Assembly: GCF_010093815.1 (NCBI RefSeq)
Contig: NW_022985564.1
Location: 124,001 to 188,000 of the forward strand
Reading direction: 5' to 3'
DNA length: 64,000 nucleotides
Origin: Pseudovirgaria hyperparasitica
Lineage: Eukaryota > Ascomycota > Dothideomycetes > Acrospermales > Acrospermaceae
The notes under the pieces were generated by a model. It made no database searches. It was given only the letters and a program-made list of their open reading frames with translations, and was not told where the DNA came from. A program made the position numbers and the translations under genes. Below, one piece after another: positions 45,836-57,089 of the stretch. Numbering within the stretch: position 1 is the first letter of the stretch; each line of letters starts with the position of its first letter.

Positions 45836-48175
45836 TCAGGGCATCATGAAACCACTGATATCAAAGTCCATACCATGAACGTCGGTATGGACCTCCATAC
45901 TCTCGAGAAGTTGATCGCGAGAGACTCCATCGCGTGGACGAAGGGACTTGCGTGGTGAGAGGCTTTTGCTGGCTTCACGCTTGCCGAAGGTCTTCTCGTA
46001 TGGAACCGGTTCGGTCTCAACAGCAATACATCTACTATTATCGTTCCACACCGAATCTGCAACAGCCTTCCAGATATAAGTGATGTCAATTGTCATTTCG
46101 GGCGTATAGAAGATGCGACAGTCGGCAGGTTCGTAAACGAATTGTAGTGGAATCTGGTTCTCATCGCCCTCACGGATGCCATCTCGAACGTTCAGACCTG
46201 GGCTACCTGCTGCGCGGTTGTAGGGTATCATACTGGCATACCCCTCAATTTCAACTTCTTTTGGATTCAAAGCCTTCGCATCGCTCACGGCCTGTTGAAT
46301 ATAACCGAATGGGAAGTTGTTGGTTCCCTTGACACCTCCAACGGCTTGAATTGGGTTCGTATTCGCTCTTCCACCTAGTGCGATGATCTTCACACCAGCT
46401 TGTTGTTTCATCATTTCGGAGAATATGGTGCATGTTGAGGCACAGTAGCCGTCCGTCACCATGATGATATTATCAGCTTCGAAGTATTGCTGGGTCAAGT
46501 TGGCACGATTATTGTATCCCGTGATGTTTATACCGCCGCTATTGTATGGAGTCAGAGGATCGCTAAGATTCCATCGATTGAGACTGGTGTACTTGTCACC
46601 GTCGACTTCGTTCGGTCCAAACTTGTCTTCCCAAGATTGCCATGGTTCGTAATTCTCGTCTGCGTCAGACCTGTAATTGAAGTATGATGATACGATGTCC
46701 AGGACGGTGTAATTAGTGTTGTAGGTACGCGGTATACCCTCAGCGAACATGCTATACGCCTGGCCAATCTGATTGAGGGCATCGTTGGCTCGAAACCTAT
46801 TGGCACCGTATGGGAGAATGGAAGGAAAAAGCTTCTTGAAGAGATCATAGCCTTGAAGAATGGTACCACCGCCGTTTGCCTGAAGATCAATAATGAGCTT
46901 TTTCTTGCCATCTGCGTTTGCTTTCTTCAGAAAAACGTCCCCAGCGTTCTGGAAAGGAATCTCTAGTGAGCCTGTGCTGACAAAGGAAGGGACACGTAAC
47001 ACAGCAACGTCCTCAAACCCCTCGCCTTCAAGGTAGTATCCACTGATCACATAGGATGCCTCCACAATGGCAGAAGGATATCCAGGGAAAGCGGGCTGTA
47101 TCGGTGCCGCTTGTCTTTTCGATGCGGTAGGGGCGACTGGGTGTAATCTGATTCGATTTTCCTCGTCGGGAATAGCACCGGTAGTTCCAACGCTCATACT
47201 TGATGCTGATGTTGAGCCATAGTAAATGAATCTCTTAGCAAGTTGTTCGCCAGTGGTGATTCCATCCCAGGTTCTAGCTATCACGCGAGCCTGGTTGACG
47301 AAAGTAGTCTCACTACCATTTGCGAATGTGAGCTTTGTTGTAGCACCTGGGTAGACGAAGCGACCACGTCCACTGCCTGAGAATGCACCATTGCCAGTTC
47401 CTAGACCGCCAAGAGAGACCTGAGCCAAGTTTCGAAAAACATTGTTATACAGAGCATCTCGGTCCTGCAAGGAGCCCGACTGGCTGAATTCTTCTATCCA
47501 CTCTTCTACGTCCGTGTCGTCGATCTTCGTAACAGCCGATGGGGTGTAGGTATTGTTGCCGAAGTGAAGAGCGACGATGTCTTGGTAGCCATAAACACTA
47601 GGCAACTGATGGCCGTCATCAGAGACTGAGACTAGAACGGCTGGACGTGCCCATGCGAAGATACCGCCTACTATATCAGGGATATACACGAAGTGGCCAT
47701 CGTGGGTTGACTGAAATAGGGTGTATAGGTCAACACCGAATTCGTATTCGGATTTGTACTTGTTATCATTGACCTTTTCTGCGAGATCAACTAAACCACC
47801 GACAACATCAACAGCATCCTGGACTTTCTCAAGGTATTCTGCCGGGGGATCTTTGAGGTAAGATAACGTGCTCTGCCAATCGATATATGGGCGGATTCCT
47901 TCGATGAGAGCCAAGGCTGAAGACTTGTTTAGCGGGACAGAATTAAGGCAATCGTGAGCCAATTTAGCAGGTACAATAGGTGCCGTAGTTGGTGTAGCAA
48001 AGATGGCAGATGCGACAGCACCACATGGCGTCGAAGCATTGTTGTTCACCTGGCGTCGGAAGAATGATTGGGTTTCAGCTTGCCGAGGGCGGGAGAAAGG
48101 GCTGACTGGAGAAGTAGAAGAGAGTGTAGCCAAGCTCACAGCGGCCAAGGCTAGTGGACCAGATAGGAGGTGCAT
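45836..48175 (-). CDS. Secreted S41 family (CPAF-like) serine peptidase
   Basis: Intronless, 779 residues. A signal peptide covers about residues 1-22. STHDGHFVYIPD at 156-167 fits the CPAF-like N-terminal part with its catalytic His region. LIIDLQANGGG (427-437) is the conserved strand and TDGYCASTCTIFSE (574-587) contains the presumed nucleophile Ser580. Several N-glycosylation sequons (NNT, NGS, NLS, NIT, NLT) and dibasic RR/KR pairs near 40 and 353 fit secretion and Kex2 processing. Relatives are secreted fungal proteases of largely unknown targets. The Lys/Arg-rich stretch near the C-terminus is unusual for a secreted protein. Confidence 0.88.
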   Translation of the reverse strand: MHLLSGPLALAAVSLATLSSTSPVSPFSRPRQAETQSFFRRQVNNNASTPCGAVASAIFATPTTAPIVPAKLAHDCLNSVPLNKSSALALIEGIRPYIDWQSTLSYLKDPPAEYLEKVQDAVDVVGGLVDLAEKVNDNKYKSEYEFGVDLYTLFQSTHDGHFVYIPDIVGGIFAWARPAVLVSVSDDGHQLPSVYGYQDIVALHFGNNTYTPSAVTKIDDTDVEEWIEEFSQSGSLQDRDALYNNVFRNLAQVSLGGLGTGNGAFSGSGRGRFVYPGATTKLTFANGSETTFVNQARVIARTWDGITTGEQLAKRFIYYGSTSASSMSVGTTGAIPDEENRIRLHPVAPTASKRQAAPIQPAFPGYPSAIVEASYVISGYYLEGEGFEDVAVLRVPSFVSTGSLEIPFQNAGDVFLKKANADGKKKLIIDLQANGGGTILQGYDLFKKLFPSILPYGANRFRANDALNQIGQAYSMFAEGIPRTYNTNYTVLDIVSSYFNYRSDADENYEPWQSWEDKFGPNEVDGDKYTSLNRWNLSDPLTPYNSGGINITGYNNRANLTQQYFEADNIIMVTDGYCASTCTIFSEMMKQQAGVKIIALGGRANTNPIQAVGGVKGTNNFPFGYIQQAVSDAKALNPKEVEIEGYASMIPYNRAAGSPGLNVRDGIREGDENQIPLQFVYEPADCRIFYTPEMTIDITYIWKAVADSVWNDNSRCIAVETEPVPYEKTFGKREASKSLSPRKSLRPRDGVSRDQLLESMEVHTDVHGMDFDISGFMMP

Positions 48176-49990
48176 GAGTGGCTAAAGAAGAGACCAGAAT
48201 GCGAATAATCGACGTAAACGAGTGGACGAGGGTGGGAACTGGAGATGGAGATGGGTCCGAGAGGTTAACGAGCGACGTGAGGAGCAGTGAAGGTGCTGCT
48301 TCGGTTGTAGAGGAGAGGATAAATGAAAGGAGAAGAGGGCTGGACGTCAGAGGAGAAGTTGGTGAAGTGAAAGACCGAAGGTGAGCGCGAGCTTGTTGAG
48401 GCAGCTGCGATTTAAACTCAGTGTAGCTAGCAACTGCAACGTCCTCGGGATAACAAACAGCAAGACCAAAGACGAGATCTGTGAATCACAACCTGGTCTT
48501 AGTGTGGAGCTGAAAGTGAATAGACGTCGCGTCTGGATTTGAAAATCAAGAATGAATAGCAACGAATGAGTAACAACAAAAGCTCCGTGAAAGTCGAAGA
48601 ATGACAGGGCAGTTAGCAGAAGTGTCTCCTGGACGCGCTTTCTGGACGGAAGAAGCGATGGCAGGCTATAGAAAAATGAGAGCGAGGATATGGAGGAATG
48701 AATGAGAAGGAACAGGAGACTGATAGGACTTATGCTCTACTTAACGGGGAATTGTAGGTCTACCCTAGGCTATAAGAGGTAGCTAGAGTGTGGTTCCAAA
48801 TGATATCACAGACCCACGATATGTTGAGATGAGTGATATACACATAGTACTTTGAATATGAGCGAGGGAAAAAGAATATAGACAAGATTACACAAAGCCT
48901 ACATGCCATACCTATCAAGTACAACAGCTGTGTGCATGCTGTCAAGGGAGCCAGCCCCTGGTGACCAAGCCGCATACCTAGGTAGCAAGCACCTACAAGC
49001 AATTTGCATAGTGAAGGGAACGCGCCGCAAGCTGTCGCAAGGAGAGATTGTCCTAGGTAGGGAGTCTAGTTACAGGGAAGTCTTGCGCGGAACATGGCAA
49101 GAATGCCCCGAGGCGTTGGCTAATGCACGAAGCTGATATCTTTGGGTATGACAGCAGCTATGTCTGTGATCAACGCTCACAACGTTGCATGCAAGCATGC
49201 GGTGGACGGATCCAGTCACTCAGGGTACAAGCAACCAGAGCTACAATCATGATCGCAACTGGACTGACCGGGGACCCACTTGGTATATCGTCATTGTTAT
49301 GGGCCATCTCAAAAAGAATATTATGGGATGCAGTAATAGATGATATCGGAGAGATGATGTAGATCCGGATCAGGGGAAAAGTGGAATGGATCAATGGATG
49401 AGTCGGTCCTTTGAAACCGCCAAGCCCGCCCACCTTCCCACCCCTGACATTATAGATCTCCAAAGCCGTTTTTTCAGACGCTTGTTGTTCCTTGGCTTCT
49501 GGTCCTGTCGTCAAATTATATCAGTGTATGTAGCAATACTTTTTCTGGACAAGATAAGTTCTGACAGCATTAGTTATGAATTGGGTCTCGTGAAACCTGC
49601 AATCTACCGACTATCGAAGTCCCATGTCGTACTGCATTCGCACAGAATATGTTTGTTTCGAATAATCGACGTTAGTTGTAGGTATCCACCTAGTCAAACG
49701 TCCTCCCTTTTACTGATTTGTTCTGTAGCACCATTAAATCGTTCGATCTTTCCTCCACACAATGTTGGTGCTTGGCCATCCCCGTTGAAGATGCAAGTAA
49801 TGAATTGTGCCGTTGCGGCCGGCGCAGATTTGTGGTTTCACGACACCTTGCCGCTGAAATACCTTGTAACTATGTATGTATACGTATTACTTTTTACCCA
49901 CTATTGATGCTCATTACGATTACACTGAAACACAGGACGAAGATGATACGCAATCTTCATATCCTTAATCCTGGCCCAGAACTACTCTAA
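48176..49990. other. Intergenic, no supported gene
   Basis: 1.8 kb. The first 400 bp on the minus strand are CT-rich and should form the promoter and leader of the S41 gene. The rest holds a few open frames (for example 49386-49907 plus, 49514-49170 minus) without motifs or family resemblance. No tRNA or repeat was recognised. Confidence 0.45.
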
Positions 49991-52458
49991 TCAAACCTGT
50001 ATTGTCGTGTTGTGATGGTGGTGATCATTGCGCTGCTCCAACGCCGCCCGGTACTACACAACTTCGTCAGTCACGATGCCACACATTCCGACCTTGACTA
50101 ACCTTGAAAGCAAAATTCAGTACCAGTGCGACTGCTAATCCGACACAAATGACGACTGGTCCTATCACTGAGTCGAAGTCCTTTCCACTCCTCTCTCGAA
50201 TGAGTTTACTCCTGTACATGTAGATTGCCCATCCCCATCCAAGAATGAAGATCGCTAGAGCTGTGTATACATACGCAAGAGTAACGGCAACGGTGTTGTC
50301 CACTCCTGCGGCATTGTACAGACCCAAGGAGAGTGATGCCAGTAACACGGCAACATGCTGCCATTTGACAAACGTACGCTGGTTTGCCAGCCATACTTTA
50401 GGCTCCACAATCACCTCTCCTCGATCCTTAAGCCAATTCGTGGGCTCCACAAGGCCTGGAGGTAATTTCGCATTCCCAAAGCGTTTGGATTGACCGTACT
50501 TTGAATTGGAAAAGGATGGAATAAAGGACCGGATACCTGTCCGGCTTCGCTTCGTGCGCTTGCCTTGAACGCCATCGTCGTCCGAATCTTCGTCCTCGAT
50601 AGCAGCATCCTTTCCGCTTTCTCGCGTGATTGCCGCCATCGAAGCTTTCCGTGCCATCTCGGCTGTAGCTTTACCTGGCCTTGAAGGAGCTGACCTGCTG
50701 GCTGGTGAGCGAATGGGAGAACCCATCGCCGGCTGAAAGCTCTGTCTCGCCAGACTGCTTTGCGTACCAAATAAACTTCCAACAGCAACATCATCTTCGG
50801 CAGCCTTGGCTTTGCGTTCTTGCTCCTCTTCGAACGCTTTTTGTGGGTCTCGGCGGATGTCTGTCTCCACTTCACTGAGCCAGAAAGGAAAGCTATTGAC
50901 GTAGTCTTCGAAAAGGACCGCAATGCCATGAACGAACTTAGAGAAGCGAGGGGCCGTCTTTACCAGATGAGAGTCCATGAGGTCAGACACCCATTCATAA
51001 TTCTTATTTCCCTTTATACGGATCTCTAAAAGCGCGAACGGAAATCTGTTGATCTCGCCTTTCTTGACTCCACTGAATGGATACTCCATCTCATTATTGT
51101 CGATATCTGTACGATGCCACTCAGCCGGATCTCGACATGGTCTAGACTGATCCAAAGCGTCTTCACGGATGAGACTGAGGTTCGTGTCCAGGGAAATCCT
51201 CACTCGGTCGTCTCCGGGTATCTGAAAGGCGGTCCGGGTGTAGTTTGCACGTACCATCGGCTCGAGCTTTGCATCCTGTATCAGTTGGCTAATATCATTG
51301 ACTGCTGTTTTATAGTCTTGGACATGGGCGGAATCTTCCCCGAAGCGATCCTCCAGTTTCTTGACGTTTTTCTCTAGCCTGTTGTCACGTGTAATGAATC
51401 CTTGAACGTATTTATCTTTAGTTGAGAACCTCTGCTCCTCGCTCACATCACCTTCTTTGATGATCTTTTTCTCGACCAAGATCTCGGGCTTTTCAGCTAG
51501 TTGTCCATACCATCTGAGTCTTAAAGAGGCAGCATTTGGCTTGTGATCGACCTTATCAGTATACAGTGAGAAGTTAGGGTTGTCGAAGTATATGGATGTA
51601 ATCGTAGGGTCTCGCTGGGAGCCTTCGGCGATTTTGGAAGTCTGCGGGTTGTATACAAGGACCGGCAAACGGCGCAAGATTACGGTCTTGACCTCGAGAA
51701 GATTCTCAGGGTGAACCCAGACTAGTAAGATTAGTTTCCACCATGATTTGATTAGTATTATACCACCCACATTTGTGTGATACGAAAGTCTCGCCACCGG
51801 TCTGGCCTTCACTGAATGACAAGCCCTCTTTCTTTCCCTCCAAACTTTGTCTGACGAACGAGTACATTGCAGAAAGCTTGTACAGGAGTGGAGAGTAGTC
51901 CTCCGAGTTGAATGGCAGAGCAGCCAAGCGGACCTGAAGAAGAGGTCGCACCCTGTACATATGCCCTCGTTTACGATCATGCTTCTTCGCTGCCTTCAAA
52001 AAGCCTGTATAGTTGATACGACTGTACTTTTCTAGCTCATTTACCTCTTTCGTAACGCTATCCAGCTCTTTGAGTGTCTTCTTGAGGATCGTCTCGCGCT
52101 CGTCATCGGATACTTCGCGGGTGGCAGATGACTTGGTTATAACATCTTGATCTTTGCTGTCTTCGGAGCCTTGTGGGCGAAGGGATAAGGGTTCAAGATC
52201 GTTCTCGCACGCTGACGTACGGTCGCGAAGTTTTTGATAGGTCTGCGCTTGGAAATCGTTCACTTTCTCCAATTGGACGTTGACTAGTTCCTCGACAAAA
52301 TTGCTCTCATCTTCTTCCGTCCACTCGTCTTCATCTCGTTCAATCGGTGATCCATCGCCCTCGCTCTCTTTGAGGAGCTTCTTGAGCTTTCCGTAGTCAA
52401 TATACTTGTCCTTCCAAGGGCCGTAAACAGACTTTCGCAACGTGCTTCCAAAACGCAT
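49991..52458 (-). CDS. VTC2: Vacuolar transporter chaperone subunit, Vtc2/Vtc3 type (SPX-TTM-DUF202)
   Basis: Exons 52458-51771, 51721-50103 and 50053-49991 give 789 residues. The SPX domain (1 to about 190) starts MRFGSTLRKSVYGPWKDKYI and has INYTGFLKAAKKHDRK. The polyphosphate-polymerase-like tunnel domain follows (HKFWVHPENLLEVKT, TSIYFDN, LRLRWYGQL, VEKKIIKEGD, RANYTRTAFQIPGDDRVRIS, RPCRDPAEWHRTDID). The C-terminal DUF202 part has three membrane helices. Text such as RPCRDPAEWHRTDID and MRFG.L..VY.PWK matches yeast Vtc2/Vtc3 more than Vtc4, and LLEIRI replaces the LEVK of Vtc4. It should be a regulatory or localising subunit of the vacuolar polyP synthase. The last exon adds a His-rich tail and is less certain. 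Confidence 0.88.
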
Positions 52459-52909
52459 CTCTAAGTTATACTGGGTTAAAATAAGAAACGATTGTGGCCC
52501 GAATTGCGATGAAGACTCTTCTACGGTTCAAAGATTTTGTGAGGAGCTCGAAGATTGCTAGGAATTGACTTTTCAAGGCCGGGTATAAAGAACCTGTTGC
52601 CCCTCTGGTCGTCGGTCAAGCTTGACGGTCGGCCAATGGCCAGCCACCGAAAAGGGCACGTGCGGACCTACACTAAGATTACCAGCCACTGCGCAACTAC
52701 AGTAGGTAATTACCTCCCTCTCGGACAGCCCAGGTAGCTTGAAGGGAACTAGTGCGGCTCCGCGTCACTCTAACTCTAACTCTCTCCTAATCTCTGTATG
52801 GATGAGATCTGTTTGACGCGCGCTTATCGCGTTTTTGGCGTCGCCTATACGTATTGGGAATGCAACTCACTGACTTCAAGCTTCATCTTCGTCTCACCTA
52901 TGCTTCGTT
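52459..52909. other. Divergent intergenic region, VTC2 / Nudix
   Basis: 451 bp between divergent starts. It contains cacgtgcgg at 52658-52666; CACGTG is the core of phosphate-response (Pho4/NUC-1) sites, apt for a Vtc gene, though one CACGTG is weak evidence. A repeat of taactctaactc lies near 52768-52783. Confidence 0.4.
52656..52665 (-). promoter_or_regulatory. CACGTG box upstream of VTC2
   Basis: A palindromic CACGTG about 200 bp before the VTC2-like start codon. In fungi Pho4/NUC-1-type factors bind CACGTG at phosphate-starvation genes, including VTC genes in yeast. Position and gene context suit this; no second copy was seen. Confidence 0.35.
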
Positions 52910-54329
52910 ATGACTTCACTGTGCAGTGACCCTACAACAGGTGTCACACATCATCTTCAGAATGCTCTTCTGGACTTAGCTACGAACCCATATCCGAATG
53001 TCCCGAGCCCACCGGAAACCAAGAAAAGAGCCTCTGTGGCAGTGATACTAAGAATACAGCCTACATATGCGTACTGGCCAGAGAACACGCCAGAGTATAG
53101 GAGACACAAAGAGGCCGACTCTTTGCCCGGCCGCTTGAATTCTTTCTTCAGCCAAAATTGGACTCAACATGGCGACCCGGAGGTACTTTTTATCAGAAGA
53201 GCTGCCCGCCAAGGGGACAGATGGACGAGCCATGTAGCCTTACCTGGAGGCAAGAGAGACCCAGAGGACAAAGACGATCATGCAGCGGCTGTACGAGAAG
53301 CTTGGGAAGAAGTCGGTATCGACTTGTCTGACACGCAAGCTATCTCAGCCGGGAACCTTCCGCAAAGAGTTGTGACTACGTCCTTTGGCAAAGTCCCGTG
53401 AGTCTGGGCAATGTGTGTGAGGTACTCTATACTAGTATTGCTGATATACATTCAGTCTTATGGTCCTCTGCCCTTACGTATTCCTCCTGACGTCCGATAA
53501 GGCACCATCCCTACGACTCCAACCAACCGAAGTTGCCTCGGCGCACTGGGTTCCTCTTCGAGCACTCCTATCTTCCAAACAACGGACATACGAGTACCAG
53601 GATGTTTCGAACCGATTGGCTAAGAATGAAGTCGGTATCAAGCGCTCATTCTTTCGCCTTATGCTCGGACGGATGCTGTTCGCAGCCATACACCTCATAC
53701 CATCACAAAGTCAATACTGTAGCTCCATTGAAGAATTCATACCCACAGAGAGTACTAGAGAAAGTGAAATTAGAGGACCTAAAAGAGATTTGGCTACAAT
53801 TCTGCGAGGGGGTGTGAAGCCATATACCTCTTCTCCGTCAGAAAAGCCGTTGCTCCTGTGGGGCTTGACCCTGGGGGTCATGGCGGATTTCCTGGAATTG
53901 CTACCACCTCATACAGCACTTGAGCTCTGGACATACCCTACATTTACTCCCTGGGACGTCAGACTTACATTGTGGGTGATGTCATGGCGGTTCCGGAGTC
54001 AGAAGAAAGAGGAATTAGCAACGGATGGGCTGGGACCTGATGCTCTCGTTAGTGATAGCAATGTTTTGAACAATGTGCAGTCGTCTCCGCTTGAATCATA
54101 CGCATATCCTTATCGGAAACCCGCGGAATGTGGAATCGGTGGTCTTGGAGCTGGAACGTATTACGATAAAATCAGGAAGTGCCAGGTTTCTCGACAAGGA
54201 GCAATCAGTATTCTCCTCGAAGGCTATTATGAGATAGTTCGGAAGGCTGTTGCGATCGCACTGATTGGTCGATTCTCCACAGCAACGCTGGCTGCATACC
54301 TAATCTGGTACAAATTCAGAAGAAAGTAA
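52910..54329 (+). CDS. Nudix hydrolase, CoA-diphosphatase-like, with C-terminal membrane segment
   Basis: Exons 52910-53397 and 53456-54329 give 453 residues. The Nudix box spans about 113-137 (PGGKRDPEDKDD followed by REAWEEVGID). Its length and the GGKRDP opening match CoA pyrophosphatases (Pcd1/NUDT7), and VLFIRRA...W..HVALPGG fits the NuCoA motif that precedes it. These enzymes split CoA or acyl-CoA to phosphopantetheine and ADP. It is much longer than Pcd1, and the last ~25 residues form a hydrophobic segment followed by KFRRK, suggesting tail anchoring in a membrane. No PTS1 is present. It lies in the same orientation as the next gene, an acyl-CoA-binding protein. Confidence 0.85.
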
Positions 54330-54751
54330 ATAAAGTTAAAGGAGCTTCAGTGTTATTGCAGATCATGCAAGCTTCGGCAGGAATGCAAATTTCCTACTAC
54401 GCTTGGTCATGGTAGCAATTTTTAGCATACCCATAACATTATCTTGCCAAACATGTGAACGCAGCTAGTTTGTTGTGGAGTGGTTCGCTTTAGCGGCTTT
54501 CCCCCTCGGCGCGCAGTCAACCGCGGTAGTAGGAACGTGAGACCGGGTGATGCTTGACACGCGAGCGTCTTTATACTAAACCTCCTCATCTCACCATGGT
54601 AGACTACCTGCCACTTGATCTTAACCTCCTCCAGCTGTTTTGTTAGTCATGCGAGCTTTGGTTTCCTTATTCCATTATATGCAATCGACAGATAGCTCGC
54701 TCTGTCGGCGATAGTGCTTGCACCTTCAATGTGTCCAGCACATCTCTCATC
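54330..54751 (+). promoter_or_regulatory. Spacer before ATG37
   Basis: 422 bp between two plus-strand genes. It probably contains the promoter of the ATG37-like gene; the stretch ggcttt..cctcggcgcgcagtcaaccgcgg around 54495-54525 is GC-rich. No TATA box is obvious. Confidence 0.35.
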
Positions 54752-55957
54752 ATGTCCGACTCAGTAGGTAAGTGAAGATCCGTCTTGACCGCGGTGCATT
54801 TCTCTTACAATCAAATAAGCTGTGCTGACAGAGGACTGCCTAGATCGCGTTTTCAGTCATGCGCTCAACACAGTGAACAAGATACGGACTGGCTCGGAGA
54901 AACCCCCAGCCAGTGTCCGACTAAAGCTCTATGGCTTATACAAGCAAAGCATGGGTACGCATTCAAGATGCCCCAATCAGCAGATTTCGGTGGACTGACA
55001 AAGTTTATCATAGAGGGGGACGTTGAGGGGATACAAGAGCGTCCCGAGGGCCAAGGAGAAGAAGTTCATAGGGCGAGGGAGAAGTGGTAAGCATCACTAA
55101 CAAGGATGACCAGCTATTACAAGCCTGTTAACGAACCTCGTAGGGACGCCTGGAAGTCGCAGCAAAGCCTCACCCGGACCGAGGCAAAGCGACGGTACAT
55201 TACAACTCTTATCGAAACAATGAATCGATACGCTTCACCGAGCCCGGATGCTCGTGAATTGGTCGCCGAACTTGAATTCGTCTGGGACCAGGTCAAATCA
55301 AATGTCCCTTCCTCATCTTCATCATCGCCGCTACAAACTATCGGTGGAGGGTCATACCCTGTCAATCTAGGCTTCTCACAAGATTCTCGCCAGTTCCGAG
55401 ACTCGCCGCCGCGAGACTACGAAGATACAAATACAGACGCTCCAATGAAGGTCCTCAGTCCATTATCGCAGAGTGAAGTGGACGAAGTAGAAGAGGCGGC
55501 AGATGAAGAGTTTGTAGATGCTCAAGATTCCCGCTATGATGTGCAAGACGGACGAGATTCAGAACGGAATGCAGACAAGGAGGTCCGCCCGTTGCCAACA
55601 CCCTCCCCAGACAAAAAATGGAGGAAAAGTGTTGAACAGGCATTGGTCAAGATGACTGCAGAAGTGGCGGCTTTACGAGAACAACTCCAATCGCGGCGAA
55701 TATTTGGGGTGCGGCGGCAACACAGCTTTTTGGGATGGTTTACCTGGATCACATGGACTGGGCTTAAGATCGTCGCAGTTGATGCTATCATACTGTTCGT
55801 AGTCCTGATCTGGATGCGACGAAAAAAAGATCGTCGACTTGAAAATGCGATCCGAGTTCTGCTCGGAGATGCAGCAATCCAAGTCAAGAAAAGCAGTGCA
55901 CAAATGGGCGCCAACATCGGAAAAATTGCGCTACCGAAACTACCAGCCAAAAATTGA
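54752..55957 (+). CDS. ATG37: Acyl-CoA-binding protein, Atg37/ACBD5-like
   Basis: Exons 54752-54767 (16 nt), 54844-54954, 55014-55086 and 55144-55957 give 337 residues. The ACBP domain occupies about residues 6-105: DRVFSHALNTVNKIRTG, then KLYGLYKQSMEGDVEG, EKWDAWKS and TRTEAKRRYITTLIETM. After a Ser/Asp/Glu-rich linker comes a predicted coiled coil (ALVKMTAEVAALREQL) and one membrane helix near 275-292 (IVAVDAIILFVVLIWM), followed by basic residues. This order is that of Atg37, a peroxisomal membrane protein needed for pexophagy, and of mammalian ACBD5. The acceptor of exon 3 was fixed by the MEGDV signature. Confidence 0.92.
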
Positions 55958-56054
55958 TCATAAAGTGTAAGCTTGACACGGAGGAAACTAGACATGAATA
56001 ATTTCTATATTGACAGTAGAGAGCAAACGTGTTCACTCATACCGGCTCAACCAG

Positions 56055-57089
56055 CTAGTCACACGAACTCCGAAGGCCACACTGTACACTCTTGTCACAT
56101 CCCGCGCGGCCACCATTCCAACCTTGCAACCTGTTCGCGATATCGTTGGCATATGCCCTGGTGTGAGGGTCGAATGGAGAGATGTTCAAGTTTCCATTGC
56201 TGATCGATCCGCTGTTGTACATTCTTGCAGCAGCGTACGGAGTACCAAAAAGGGACTGGTCAATCCAACCCATGAGCGTTGCGCCGCCGTTGAAGTAATG
56301 CAGCAGTCCAGGTTTCCCCTGACCTCCTGGATCCTTCTCAGCTGCGATTCCACAAACGCCGTCTTTGATCATAGCCTTGATGCTTCCGTTGGGGTCAGCG
56401 GGGTCGTATTTTTGCGAACCATCACCGGCCTGCATCAGACCGCAATGCGAGCCCGAGCCTTCTGTCATACAATGAACATGTACATTTCCAGTGGACTACA
56501 GGAAGTCAGCTCTCGGTCTTAGTTAGGCTCTCGTACGAAGACACTCACCTCCTGCATGATCTCGGCAAGGATCAATCGTTTATCAATTTGCGTCTTCTGA
56601 GACACTTCTGTGATGGCGTTCTTCATGAATCCAGCCTCCTCCTCATTGGTTCCAGCCATCATCATGACAGGCTTGTTGATCTCCCACATGGCGTCGAAGC
56701 TCACCCATTGCGTCTTCGCAGGAAAATCAGGGATCTTTCCCGAAGTTACGCACGTATATGTGGAATCTGGATCAGATGGCGCAGATTTTCCATCCGTCGA
56801 GTCGGAGGAGTACCATGCCAAAAGCAGCTCATTGCTGTGTGCTGTACACACGCCGTAAGCTTCGGCAGGTGCCTGGCGAGCGACGTGAGTATGCGCTTGA
56901 TCGAGCTGTATGCCTGGATATGCCAATGCAGAGGAAGCGAAGAAGAAGAGAGAAATGGGGGCCTTGAATTGAGGTCAGCTAATCAGTCCGAATACGATTG
57001 CCAAAAAGTACAAGTTATGATGTATACTAGAACACGGGCGCAGCGTGCTTGAGAACCCACAGATCGCGACGTACCTTTGTCTGAACCAT
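56055..57089 (-). CDS. Secreted lysozyme-like (SLT/GH23-fold) protein
   Basis: Exons 57089-57075 (15 nt), 56962-56549 and 56495-56055 give 289 residues. The 5-codon first exon supplies the charged start of a signal peptide (MVQTK then APISLFFFASSALA). After a variable region comes IDKRLILAEIMQESTGN: Glu143 sits where GH23 lytic transglycosylases and goose-type lysozymes have their catalytic Glu, followed by SHCGLMQAGDGS, the usual Gly-Leu-Met-Gln motif. Cys residues in VHCMTEGSGSHCG and elsewhere fit a disulfide-bonded secreted protein. Family members cut peptidoglycan; in fungi this could act against bacteria. The substrate is inferred. The gene converges on ATG37. Confidence 0.78.

Noticed and set aside
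49386-49907. 173-codon plus-strand frame with hydrophobic stretches
   Set aside because: No family resemblance, no promoter or splice context, and residue use is that of random AT-rich DNA.
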